This document shows positions 43,190 to 51,111 of a DNA stretch of 64,000 bases, piece after piece. The first letter of the stretch is position 1. The number at the start of each line of letters is the position of its first letter. The translations under genes were made by a program, and so were the position numbers. Under the pieces are notes generated by a model. That model was not told the origin of the DNA. It was given only the letters and a program-made list of their open reading frames with translations, and ran no database searches. The DNA is from Chryseobacterium kimseyorum (GTDB lineage Bacteria; Bacteroidota; Bacteroidia; Flavobacteriales; Weeksellaceae): contig NZ_JAPDHW010000003.1 in assembly GCF_025971945.1 (NCBI RefSeq), forward strand, positions 248,001 to 312,000, read 5' to 3'.

Positions 43190-43888
43190 ATGAAATTTAA
43201 ATTTTTACATCTGCTGAATCTTTTTGGAACTTTTTTTATGGCCCAAAATCATTTTAAAATAAATGATCTTTCCAAACAATATCATGTCACCATAGATATT
43301 GCAACATGCAATGAAGAAGAATGCTTTGGAAAATCTTCTGTGATTTTAATGAATAGGAGTACATCAGAGAAATATCCAGCGGTGATCTCCGATAATTTTA
43401 CTTTTGATCTTGCAACCGATTCATTACAATTAAAAAAAGCTAATTTTGACAACAAACCCCGTTCTTTAATATTTGAAGATTTTAATTTTGACAGTTTTGA
43501 AGATGTGGCTTTGGTTAACAGGTCTTCTGAAAATGTTATTTATGATATTTACATTTTTGATTCTATTCAAAAACAGTTTGTAATCAATGAAGGAATGACC
43601 GGTTTAGTAAAAGAAAATTCGACCATGTTTACAGTAGATTCTGAAAAGAGACGGTTGATCTTGCAGTTAAAATCTGGATGTTGTCTGAATATTACCAAAG
43701 AGTATCAAGTTCTTCCGTAAAGAAGTCCTCTGAAAGTGTATGAGTTTGAAGAAGACACCAGAAATCCGGACACTGTCATCACAAAGAAAAGTGAGTTTAT
43801 AGATTACAAATGGTACACAAAGACCACAAAATATCCGAGGGAAGTATATTATAAAGAAACAGATCATGAAAATACAGAAAGAAATTGA
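43190..43888 (+). pseudogene. FG-GAP-like (XAC2610-type) exported protein gene interrupted by one in-frame stop
   Basis: The ORF begins with a signal peptide (FLHLLNLFGTFFMAQ) and a domain with the FG-GAP-like DFNFDSFEDVALVN and LQLKSGCCLNITKEYQVLP. At 43718-43720 a TAA ends it after 176 residues, but the same frame continues without further stops for 55 codons to the TGA at 43886-43888, and its product looks coding (KVYEFEEDTRNPDTV..., IDYKWYTKTTKYPREVYYKE). The complete protein would be about 232 aa and overlaps the next gene's start by 23 bases. This is best read as a nonsense mutation. A genuine short protein is possible. Confidence 0.6.
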
Positions 43889-44456
43889 TTTTATCGTTGC
43901 CATCGACGCACTTAAAAACGTGCAGAGAAGAAATTATAACGCAGACGACTCACGAAGAGAGAATACAGCAGAACATTCTTGGCAGATTATAATTCTGGCT
44001 CAAATTCTTTTTCCATACGCTAAAAACAGGGCAGATATTGATTTATTGAGAGTGATCAGAATGCTGTCAATACACGATCTTGTAGAAATAGAAGCAGGCG
44101 ATACCTTCCTTTTTGATGAAGCGGCAATGGTCGGAAAATTTGAAAGAGAAAAACTTTCCGCACAGAATATTTTTGGAATCTTAGATGATCCGATCCGATC
44201 CGAATTTTTTGATCTTTGGCTTGAGTTTGAAGAAGAGCAGACTCCGAATGCTATTTTTGCATGCGCCATCGATAGAATTATGCCTTTTATTCTGAATTCT
44301 CATACATCAGGAAAAAGCTGGACAGAAGCTGCGGTTACCGAAAAGCAGGTAAGAAATATGCTTGAAAATGCAATAAGCAGGGCTTCTGATGAAATGGGAG
44401 AGGCCTTTCAGTTTCTAATGAATCTTAATCTGGAAAGCGAGAAAGTTTTGAGATAA
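43866..44456 (+). CDS. HD-domain phosphohydrolase, YfbR/HDDC2-like
   Basis: A 196-aa HD-fold hydrolase. The ligands are seen in RENTAEHSWQ (His), MLSIHDLVEIEAGD (His-Asp) and FACAIDRIMPFI (Asp), matching the 5'-nucleotidase-type HD group that includes YfbR and HDDC2, which dephosphorylate deoxynucleoside monophosphates. Its start lies within the end of the interrupted FG-GAP-like frame. A 77-aa protein gene follows after 57 bases. Substrate is inferred from the family. Confidence 0.85.
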   Translation: MKIQKEIDFIVAIDALKNVQRRNYNADDSRRENTAEHSWQIIILAQILFPYAKNRADIDLLRVIRMLSIHDLVEIEAGDTFLFDEAAMVGKFEREKLSAQNIFGILDDPIRSEFFDLWLEFEEEQTPNAIFACAIDRIMPFILNSHTSGKSWTEAAVTEKQVRNMLENAISRASDEMGEAFQFLMNLNLESEKVLR

Positions 44457-44513
44457 ATTATTTTAAACCTGAATCTTTGGTGTAGCGATTGTTGTATAGC
44501 TAAAAAAAAAATT

Positions 44514-44747
44514 ATGCAGACTAAAGACTATAGCAGAGAAGATTTAGATTATCATCAAAGTGAAAATAACTACACGCTTTCGATCCCGAAAAAGTTTCTT
44601 AGCGCAAAAGATGTCAAAGTGATGAAAAAAGATCCTGATGGAAGTTTTTCTGATGCCAATGTAGAAATACGGGATGAGGAAAACAGTATTTTGATTATCA
44701 CCACGGTTCCGATAGATATTCGTTTGGAGGTCTTAGATGAGGCCTGA
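44514..44747 (+). CDS. small protein of unknown function
   Basis: A 77-aa soluble protein, acidic, without signal peptide or membrane segment. Its second half (DVKVMKKDPDGSFSDANVEIRDEENSILIITTVPIDIRLEVLDEA) is predicted beta-rich. No family is recognised. It follows the HD gene on the same strand after an AT-rich 57-base gap with an A-rich leader, and precedes the GC-rich palindrome. Confidence 0.65.
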   Translation: MQTKDYSREDLDYHQSENNYTLSIPKKFLSAKDVKVMKKDPDGSFSDANVEIRDEENSILIITTVPIDIRLEVLDEA

Positions 44748-44774
44748 AAATCGAGAAATCACAGTTTGAAAATA

Positions 44775-44803
44775 GTTTCGGCGGGCCAAAGGCCCGCCGA
44801 AAC
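44775..44803. terminator. 13-bp GC-rich palindrome between convergent genes
   Basis: Perfect 13-bp stem (44775-44787 and 44791-44803, loop AAA) in otherwise AT-rich DNA. There is no good U-run on the + strand; on the - strand TATTTTC follows. It may terminate both convergent genes or be an extragenic repetitive palindrome. Confidence 0.65.
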
Positions 44804-44814
44804 TCGTCTAAAAT

Positions 44815-45198
44815 TTATAGAATTTGAATTGGTTTCTTAAATTCATCAATTGCTACAAAAGTGAAATCACCTACAATGGCTTTTTCTCTTTCATAAGAAT
44901 ACATTTGTTCGGTATAGATTTCTACATTCACTTTCATACTTGTTTTCCCGACATATGCCACTCTTCCGATAAGTTCTACAATAGTTCCGGCAGGAATAGG
45001 TTTTTTAAAATCAATTTTATCGCTGCTTACGGTTACTACACGCTTTCTTGCAAATCTCGTGGCAGTAATAAAGGCGACTTCATCCATCAGCTGCATGGCA
45101 GTTCCTCCGAAAAGTGTGTCGTAATGATTGGTCGTGTTGGGGAAAACCGCTTTGAAAATTCGGGTTTCGGAAGTTTCAATTCTCTCTTCTGTAGTCAT
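44815..45198 (-). CDS. acyl-CoA thioesterase, YciA-like hotdog fold
   Basis: A 127-aa hotdog thioesterase. The helix HYDTLFGGTAMQLMDEVAFITATRFARKRVVTVSSDKIDFKKPIPAGTIVEL is typical of the YciA/BACH type, which hydrolyses acyl-CoA esters in the cytoplasm; the Asp of LMDEVAF is the usual catalytic residue. The 5' leader contains a cobalamin riboswitch (45326-45520), which is not expected for this family. Start at ATG 45198 fits the normal length. Confidence 0.85.
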   Translation of the reverse strand: MTTEERIETSETRIFKAVFPNTTNHYDTLFGGTAMQLMDEVAFITATRFARKRVVTVSSDKIDFKKPIPAGTIVELIGRVAYVGKTSMKVNVEIYTEQMYSYEREKAIVGDFTFVAIDEFKKPIQIL

Positions 45199-45325
45199 AT
45201 TTCATTATTAAATTAAGGCGAAAATGAAATATATTGAAACAAATAGAAAGATCAGGAACAAGAAAATTCCTGAAAACCATAAGATCAACAAACTTCAGAT
45301 CGCGAAAGTTTATGTCTAAAGAAAA

Positions 45326-45520
45326 TGGCAGGTCTCCTGACTTGTAACATCCTTATTTCCTTCCCATACTTAGGTACAGTGGATTTTTAATAAAGACCGA
45401 AGTTACTTTACAGTTGCGCGACAGTTCGTGATTTTCACACGATTCCCTTTTCATCTGCGTTTAGGCAGAACCAGTTTCCTGAAAATGATAAGCATAAGGT
45501 TAACCATAGCTCATTTCTTT
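45326..45520 (-). ncRNA. cobalamin (AdoCbl-class) riboswitch
   Basis: On the - strand the conserved blocks of the B12 riboswitch appear in order: GGGAATCGTGTGAAAATCAC, GAACTGTCGCGCAACTGT, CCACTGTACC and the 3' B12 box AAGTCAGGAGACCTGCC (ends near 45327). A TATTTTTG -10 box lies upstream at 45528-45535. The first ORF downstream is the YciA-like thioesterase 128 bases away; between them is a 6-bp hairpin (CAGGAA/TTCCTG, 45253-45272) with a T-rich tail that could be the expression platform. 5' limit is approximate. Confidence 0.9.
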
Positions 45521-45527
45521 TCAGATG

Positions 45528-45535
45528 CAAAAATA
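45528..45535 (-). promoter_or_regulatory. -10 box (TATTTTTG) of the riboswitch transcript
   Basis: Exact TAnnTTTG match just 5' of the riboswitch on the - strand, close to the end of the neighbouring gene; no TTG at the standard distance. Confidence 0.45.
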
Positions 45536-45551
45536 ATGATAAATAGATAAA

Positions 45552-46349
45552 TTATTCAGGATTTTTAAAAATAATCTGACTGATTACTTTTCCTTCCTTA
45601 ATCGTCCAAAGTGTGGTGTATCTATTGGCTCCGGAACCATTGATCATGTAAAGAAAAATATGATCTTCATCGATAGACGTCACTCCGATGTTTTCAAAAT
45701 CCATTGTCGGCTGGAACATATTTTTAATCGCTTCCCTCACAAACACAGAACCTCTTCCAGGTTGCTGTACTCTGATCGATTTGATTTCCGTCATTCCTTC
45801 AGGCAGTTCCTTATCGATTCCCCAAGGTTTTATTTTATCAACGGTCTTGATAGTTCCATCTGCATCTTTTTCCTGTTTTCTGAAGCTTGCGTTGGAAGGA
45901 TAAATGTCAATGACTACTTTACTTCTTTGTGCTGTCGGGATTTTAGGATTGCTGTTATCGGTGAAAATTAAAGATTTTCCATTTTTGGATTTTGATGGAG
46001 TAAACTGTGGGAGTTGATCAATAAAAGCAATACGGTCTTTATTCACCATACCTTCTTTGGTGAGACTGTCATATCTTACAAATGGTTTTTCGATTTCAGC
46101 TTTTTCGGGATATTTGATCCAGATCCAGTCAGTTTCGCCGGGAGCGGGTTTTACGTAAACGAAAACATCCCCTTTTTTCATCCGGATTTTGTCTACGATT
46201 TTTCGGTAATCTTCCTTGTGTACACGTACCATTGCATAACCTTCAGTCGCTTTTACCACTCCGAAAGGAACCTTATTCTGTGCAGAAAGTAACGAAAGAG
46301 AAAAAATACTGAATACCGAGAGAGAAATCGCTTTATTGATGAAAGTCAT
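45552..46349 (-). CDS. exported protein of unknown function, SH3-like start
   Basis: A 265-aa protein with a signal peptide (ISLSVFSIFSLSLLSAQ). Residues 25-85 (VPFGVVKATEGYAMVRVHKEDYRKIVDKIRMKKGDVFVYV) resemble bacterial SH3-like domains, and the C-terminal part (SIDEDHIFLYMINGSGANRYTTLWTIKEGKVISQIIFKNPE) looks like a separate beta domain. No catalytic motif is recognised. A TATCTTTG box (46369-46376) lies 20 bases before the ATG. Its 3' end lies just upstream of the riboswitch promoter on the same strand. Confidence 0.75.
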   Translation of the reverse strand: MTFINKAISLSVFSIFSLSLLSAQNKVPFGVVKATEGYAMVRVHKEDYRKIVDKIRMKKGDVFVYVKPAPGETDWIWIKYPEKAEIEKPFVRYDSLTKEGMVNKDRIAFIDQLPQFTPSKSKNGKSLIFTDNSNPKIPTAQRSKVVIDIYPSNASFRKQEKDADGTIKTVDKIKPWGIDKELPEGMTEIKSIRVQQPGRGSVFVREAIKNMFQPTMDFENIGVTSIDEDHIFLYMINGSGANRYTTLWTIKEGKVISQIIFKNPE

Positions 46350-46368
46350 TTGAAAGATATTTATAGTT

Positions 46369-46376
46369 CAAAGATA
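46369..46376 (-). promoter_or_regulatory. -10 box (TATCTTTG)
   Basis: Exact TAnnTTTG match 20 bases upstream of the ATG at 46349. Confidence 0.55.
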
Positions 46377-46380
46377 TAAA

Positions 46381-47042
46381 TTAAATATTTTTCGGAAGAT
46401 AATTAAACCTCTGCAATTCTGTTAAATCTTTAACAGGTTTCAAATAAGTATCAGACAATAAATAAATTTCGTCAGAAACTTCCAGAACATCCTGATAAAG
46501 ATGGTCAGAAATGATAAACCCTTTGATCTTTGACTGTTCTTTAATTATATCTTTTAAAGCAGATACCATTTTGGGTGAAAGGCTGTGAAATGGCTCATCA
46601 AGTAACACAAATTCCGCAGATGAATAAATAATGAGTAAAGTTTCTAAAATTCTTACTTCGCCGCCAGACAATTTGTTTGGCGTTGTATGAATTAAGGGTT
46701 TTATTAAATTTGAATCTTTCAGTTTCTGATCATTCTCATTCTGGCAGAATAATTTAATTAAATTTTCAACATTTACATTTTCGGTAAAAATGATTGCTGT
46801 GGCAGATAGGCAATTCTGTTTCGACGATCAAACTGGTTTTTAAGAATACGATCATTTATTTTGACGTATTGAGTGTCGCCTTTCAGACTTCCAAAAATAA
46901 TCTGAAACAGGGTGGATTTTCCGCATCCGTTTCTTCCGAGAACTCCCAAGATTTTACCGGTATTGCAACTTAGATAAATATCCTGCAGAATTTTCTTTTC
47001 ACCAAATGATTTTGTGATGCTGTCGATATGAAGTGTATTCAT
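46381..47042 (-). pseudogene. ABC transporter ATPase gene with a one-base frameshift
   Basis: From the ATG at 47042 an ATP-binding subunit opens (ITKSFGEKKILQDIYL; Walker A VLGRNGCGKST; Q-loop YLPQQ) but stops at 46773-46775. Another frame then continues with the signature LSGGE, Walker B FVLLDEPF and H-loop FIISDH to 46381. If one A is added in the A-run of CCGAAAATG (46776-46784 on +), a continuous ATPase of about 220 aa results. It may be a pseudogene, a sequencing error or recoding by -1 slippage on AAAA. Its start overlaps the membrane-protein gene. Confidence 0.75.
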
Positions 47043-47317
47043 AGAAATCGTGTAATCATTTTGATTATGAAGCTTAAGCAAAAAGTAAGAATCCACAGAG
47101 ATAACCGTGAGTAACCGAAATTGCTGTAGAAAAAATATTCACTTTTAAACCGTAATTCATAGATAAAATAATGAAAGCAGGGAAGGAGCAGAGCAAAGCA
47201 CAATCCGAAATTATCAAAACTGAATCCTAATTGAAAATCAAGTAGTATTGAAAACAAAACTGTAGGAATCAGCAGTTTTCGGTAAAAGATCCATAAGATT
47301 TTAAAATCACTGAGCAT
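47039..47317 (-). CDS. small membrane protein, partner of the ABC ATPase
   Basis: A 92-aa hydrophobic protein with about two or three membrane segments (LWIFYRKLLIPTVLFSILLDF, FGLCFALLLPCFHYFIY, LSLWILTFCLSFIIKM). Its stop overlaps the ATPase start (TATGA type, 4 bases), which indicates translational coupling and a common complex. No family recognised; it is short for an ABC permease and may be the membrane anchor. A promoter TTG-N17-TAATTTTG lies immediately upstream. Confidence 0.7.
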   Translation of the reverse strand: MLSDFKILWIFYRKLLIPTVLFSILLDFQLGFSFDNFGLCFALLLPCFHYFIYELRFKSEYFFYSNFGYSRLSLWILTFCLSFIIKMITRFL

Positions 47318-47321
47318 TTTT

Positions 47322-47349
47322 CAAAATTAAGAATATTATTGATCACCAA
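47322..47349 (-). promoter_or_regulatory. promoter of the small ABC operon
   Basis: On the - strand: TTG (47347-47349), 17 bases, TAATTTTG (47322-47329), about 5 bases before the ATG at 47317; the transcript would be nearly leaderless. Confidence 0.5.
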
Positions 47350-47437
47350 AGAATGAACGATATTGAAATGTAAGCCACAGCAGAAATACGGAAAGATTGC
47401 ATAAAAATGATTAAATTCAAAAAAATATTGGTTAGCC

Positions 47438-48334
47438 ATGATTAAGAAACCCTATTTCTTTTTAGTAAGTATTCTTTTTTTTATTTCATGCAGGAAGGAG
47501 ACTGAGCAAAGTTTACCGAAGCGAAAGCCGGTGGATAAAACTCTCATCCAAAAAATATCTCTGCCGCCTGTTTATTTAGATTCGCTTAAAACGGAGAGTG
47601 AAATTCTACTGCATATTCAAAACCGTACAACAGAAATCTCTGAGCTTCTGAAAAATTCATCAGCAGAAAATGCTGATGAGATCTATGAGAATCTTAAAAA
47701 AGAAAACGATTCAGCGCTTGTTCTCCTGAGTAAAAAACAAACGAGTCTGCTGGATAGATATTATGAATTCAATGTGTACGATAATGAAACACAAATATCA
47801 ACACAAAAGTTTCCTGATGACGTGAAGAAGACCATTGAATATTATGAGAAAACCGGAATTGAGTTTTGGGAAGTTGGTGAAGGGATGACAGAGTTGAGAA
47901 TGTTTCCAGACTATTATATGAAATTATTTAAAGGAAAGCTTACAAAGGATTATGACCGCTATCTTGAAATCATTACTGAAGAAGATCAGGTACTTTTCGC
48001 AGCCGATGCAGGAATTATTATTCCATGGCGAGATGTTGCGAAAAGAATTGAAGTCCGTGAAGAATTCCTCTCTGTTTTCCCCGTTTCTAATTTAAAGAAA
48101 AGAATAGAAAACGAGCTGAAAGAATACCGTTACGCTTACCTTGTTGGTTACGACAATACACAGACCAATGAACAGGGCAAGTTTTTCCCTGAAAATCTGA
48201 AAGAATTCAAAAGGTTCATCAAAGAAAATCCCGAAAGCGAAACTTCAAAAATCATTGTAGAAATGCTGGCGTACGAAGGAAATAATGATGAGCTCTGGAA
48301 TTTTGTGAAAAAGAAAACAGGATTTGAATGGTAA
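47438..48334 (+). CDS. lipoprotein of unknown function
   Basis: A 298-aa protein with an SpII signal (YFFLVSILFFISC) and a mature start RKETEQ. The mature part is mostly helical and charged (HIQNRTTEISELLKNSS, YENLKKENDSALVLLSKKQ) and ends with FVKKKTGFEW. No conserved family is recognised. It stands alone with an ATG start and an A-rich leader; the next gene starts 184 bases downstream. The sequence of the final half (YLVGYDNTQTNEQGKFFPENLKEFKRFI) suggests a globular domain. Confidence 0.7.
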   Translation: MIKKPYFFLVSILFFISCRKETEQSLPKRKPVDKTLIQKISLPPVYLDSLKTESEILLHIQNRTTEISELLKNSSAENADEIYENLKKENDSALVLLSKKQTSLLDRYYEFNVYDNETQISTQKFPDDVKKTIEYYEKTGIEFWEVGEGMTELRMFPDYYMKLFKGKLTKDYDRYLEIITEEDQVLFAADAGIIIPWRDVAKRIEVREEFLSVFPVSNLKKRIENELKEYRYAYLVGYDNTQTNEQGKFFPENLKEFKRFIKENPESETSKIIVEMLAYEGNNDELWNFVKKKTGFEW

Positions 48335-48518
48335 ATACATGAGCTGAATTTAGGAGAAATTTTCAGATTTTATAATCTTTATTTATTTTATGTAAGAAAA
48401 AATCCTAAGTGACAGAGCTTCATCAATCATAAAGAAAAAATTTAAGTTTGACCCTCTTCGGGAGATTAGCATCAAATTTGTAGGCGAAAAGGTTATCTAA
48501 TTTATATGAACGATAAAA

Positions 48519-49202
48519 ATGAACGACAGAAATAATAATATTATAAGTAATTTCTCAACGTATTTCACCGACAGAAAGAAGACAATGTTTTTCTGTTTCA
48601 CGATCTTTTTTGTTATCGTTTTTTTAATGCTGTGCTTTTATGTTGTTGATTCTTCTCCCAAAACGTGGGATCTGCTGGTATCACAGGAACTGCAGGAAGA
48701 TCAGAGCGAAATTTTGGATCTTTTAATGAAAAGTTTCAGTTGGCTTGGAACAGTGTATGTGGCGGCAGGTATGGTGACAACTTTCGCACTGGTTTTTTTT
48801 ATTTTTAAATATTTCAAAGAAGGATTTTACATATTATCTTCTATGCTGTCCGGTGGAGTCAGTTATGTTTTAAAAATGCTGATCGACCGCCCTCGGCCTA
48901 CCACAGATTTTGTGAGAATTGTGCAGGAAACGCATTACCAAAGTTTTCCGAGTGGACATGTTCTGTTCTACACCGCATTTTTCGGTTCACTGATCGTTAT
49001 CGCTCTGTATTCAAATATTCTGAAACTATCATGGAAAGCTGTTATCAGTTTGGTATGTCTGGGAATGATTGTTTTAGGCGCCGTTTCCCGAATTTATTTA
49101 GGAGCACACTGGTTTACAGATGTTCTCGGAGGTTTTATTGTAGGAGTTCTTTTTGTGATGATCACAGGAAGTATTTACATCAGAAGTAAAAATAATATAT
49201 AA
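48519..49202 (+). CDS. PAP2-type phosphatase, inner membrane
   Basis: A 227-aa membrane enzyme with six hydrophobic segments. The three phosphatase motifs are clear: KMLIDRPRP, PSGH (YQSFPSGHVLFY), and SRIYLGAHWFTDVLGG with the catalytic histidines. Such proteins dephosphorylate phosphatidate, diacylglycerol pyrophosphate or undecaprenyl pyrophosphate. The exact substrate is not predictable. It is monocistronic, convergent with the FabH-like gene. Confidence 0.9.
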   Translation: MNDRNNNIISNFSTYFTDRKKTMFFCFTIFFVIVFLMLCFYVVDSSPKTWDLLVSQELQEDQSEILDLLMKSFSWLGTVYVAAGMVTTFALVFFIFKYFKEGFYILSSMLSGGVSYVLKMLIDRPRPTTDFVRIVQETHYQSFPSGHVLFYTAFFGSLIVIALYSNILKLSWKAVISLVCLGMIVLGAVSRIYLGAHWFTDVLGGFIVGVLFVMITGSIYIRSKNNI

Positions 49203-49206
49203 AAAA

Positions 49207-49232
49207 TCGCCGTCAAAAATCTTTGACAGCGA
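49207..49232. terminator. weak bidirectional terminator
   Basis: Stem TCGC+GTCAAA / TTTGAC+GCGA (49207-49217, 49222-49232) with one bulge, between convergent genes; T's follow only at a distance on the + strand, while A's precede it (giving U's for the - strand). Confidence 0.55.
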
Positions 49233-49259
49233 CCGTATTTTATAAAAGTTATGTTCTAA

Positions 49260-50327
49260 TTAAACTCGGTACGTAAAAGCATTGATATTCATTCCGGCAC
49301 CGACCGACGCAAAAAGTATGATGTCGCCTTTCGAAAAAGAATGTTCATCCATTTCACCTTTCATGATTAAGTCATACAATGTAGGAATCGTTGCTACACT
49401 GCTGTTCCCAAATTTATGAATAGACATGGGCATAATGTCTGCCGGCGCAGCCATATCATATAAACTGTAGAACCTATCAATGATCGCTTCGTCCATTTTT
49501 TCGTTAGCCTGATGAATTAAGATTTTTTTCAGATCTTTGATATCAATTCCGGCGTTTTCAAGACAGGATTTCATGGCCAAAGGAACTTTGGTTAAAGCGA
49601 ATTCATAGATTTTTCTACCTTTCATTTTGATATAACGGATATCCGATTCATCATCCTGATTGTACGAATTTCCGAAAAATAAAAAGTTAGCTTCGTCATA
49701 TGAGTAGGTGGCGCTTTCATGAGAAAGAATACCATGGTCTTCATCTGTTGCTTCCACGATTACCGCTCCAGCACCATCTGCGTAGATCATAGAATCGCGG
49801 TCGTAAGGATCTGTAACTCTCGATAAAGTTTCAGCTCCGATCACAAGACATCGTTTTGCAATTCCTGCTTTTACGAATGAACTTGCATGAATCATCGCTT
49901 CGTTCCAGCCCGGACATCCAAACAGAAGATCGTAAGCCACACAGCGTGGATTTTTAATGCGCAGTTTGTTTTTTACACGAGTCGCAATACTGGGAACAGT
50001 ATCAGACTGAATTTTTCCTTTTTCAATATCCCCGTAATTATGTGCGACAATAATATAATCAATGGATTCACGATCAATATTTGCATCTTCAATGGCTTTT
50101 TCAGCTGCGAAGTAAGCTAAGTCAGATGTTACATGATGAGAATCTGCATATCTGCGCTCTTCAATTCCAGTAATATCCTTAAATTTCCCAATGATGGACT
50201 CCGGGAATTTAATTGCTAAACCATCTTCGCTTAAAAATACATGATCTTTAAAATCGGCATTTCTCATCACATTTTCAGGGGTATAGCTGCCGGAACCTTT
50301 AATTATTATATTCATCATAAATGTCAT
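49260..50327 (-). CDS. 3-oxoacyl-ACP synthase III-like protein (FabH/thiolase fold)
   Basis: A 355-aa condensing enzyme of the KAS III type. The active-site cysteine is in LLFGCPGWNEAM, the histidine in ILIHQANEKMD and the asparagine in KFGNSSVATIPT, a complete Cys-His-Asn triad. The sequence differs from the common FabH in the loop before the cysteine, so it may start a special fatty acid or a secondary product rather than general fatty-acid synthesis. Several adjacent ATGs (50318, 50315) could be the true start; the longest is given. No acyl-carrier gene is adjacent. Confidence 0.85.
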   Translation of the reverse strand: MTFMMNIIIKGSGSYTPENVMRNADFKDHVFLSEDGLAIKFPESIIGKFKDITGIEERRYADSHHVTSDLAYFAAEKAIEDANIDRESIDYIIVAHNYGDIEKGKIQSDTVPSIATRVKNKLRIKNPRCVAYDLLFGCPGWNEAMIHASSFVKAGIAKRCLVIGAETLSRVTDPYDRDSMIYADGAGAVIVEATDEDHGILSHESATYSYDEANFLFFGNSYNQDDESDIRYIKMKGRKIYEFALTKVPLAMKSCLENAGIDIKDLKKILIHQANEKMDEAIIDRFYSLYDMAAPADIMPMSIHKFGNSSVATIPTLYDLIMKGEMDEHSFSKGDIILFASVGAGMNINAFTYRV

Positions 50328-50505
50328 TAATACATACCCACTGAAAGTATTTTTTTTACGGAGTAATATTCAAAATTATGATAATTCCCTGTCTTATTCC
50401 CAATTTCCGCCGAATATTATAAAATAATTTTAAATCCGGAGCATAGTAATTTTAAAACGTATTGATTATCAATGTGTTGATAATTTGTATTCAAGAGGCT
50501 TTAAA

Positions 50506-50967
50506 TTAAGAATTCTTTTTGTATTCTTCGATCTTTTTAAATTTTGTGTACGATTCTCTTAACTGTCTCAGATGTTCTGAAACAACTTTCGTACTTTCCG
50601 GGTCGAGCTCTCCATTTGTGAGAACTTCCTGATAGGCATTAATCGCATTTTGTTCGCCATACACTACATTTTCTAACGTAGAGTTTTCTTTGTTCCCGAT
50701 CGGAAATGAATTTTTCAAATCAATCCACGCTCTGTGAATCGCTCCTGCCGTAGATGCAGAATCATCGGCTTTGCCACCTCTGTCCTGAATCAGATTGATC
50801 AGCTCGTTTTTCATGATTTTTGAGTCAGAAATCATATGATCATATTCTCCTTTCAAGTGCGAGTAAGATTCCCACACCTTGCCTTCCACGTTCTCAAACC
50901 CTGCAATTCTGTCGTTGGTGATGTGCAGAAGATCATTCAGTACTACTGCAATTCTTTCGTTATTCAT
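50506..50967 (-). CDS. PA2169/DUF2383-type four-helix-bundle protein
   Basis: A 153-aa ferritin-like helical protein. The spread of acidic, His and Gln residues (LLHITNDRIAGFENVEGKVW, GEYDHMISDSKIMKNELINLI, AIHRAWIDLKN, ENVVYGEQNAINAYQEVL) matches DUF2383 (PA2169 family), small ferritin-like proteins found in many bacteria and sometimes linked to stress. Function unknown. It stands alone upstream of the photolyase gene, divergently transcribed from it, without a standard TAnnTTTG promoter in view. Confidence 0.85.
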   Translation of the reverse strand: MNNERIAVVLNDLLHITNDRIAGFENVEGKVWESYSHLKGEYDHMISDSKIMKNELINLIQDRGGKADDSASTAGAIHRAWIDLKNSFPIGNKENSTLENVVYGEQNAINAYQEVLTNGELDPESTKVVSEHLRQLRESYTKFKKIEEYKKNS

Positions 50968-51111
50968 AATTTAATTTTTTTGGTGTAATTGGATGGTTAC
51001 AAGAAGCATGCCTTGAATGTTCCATTCTTTTAACTTAGTAAAAGCTTTAAAAGATGATTCATGGTTTAAGATTTGTACTCTTGTGTCTGCTTTTTATTTT
51101 CAAATTATTAC

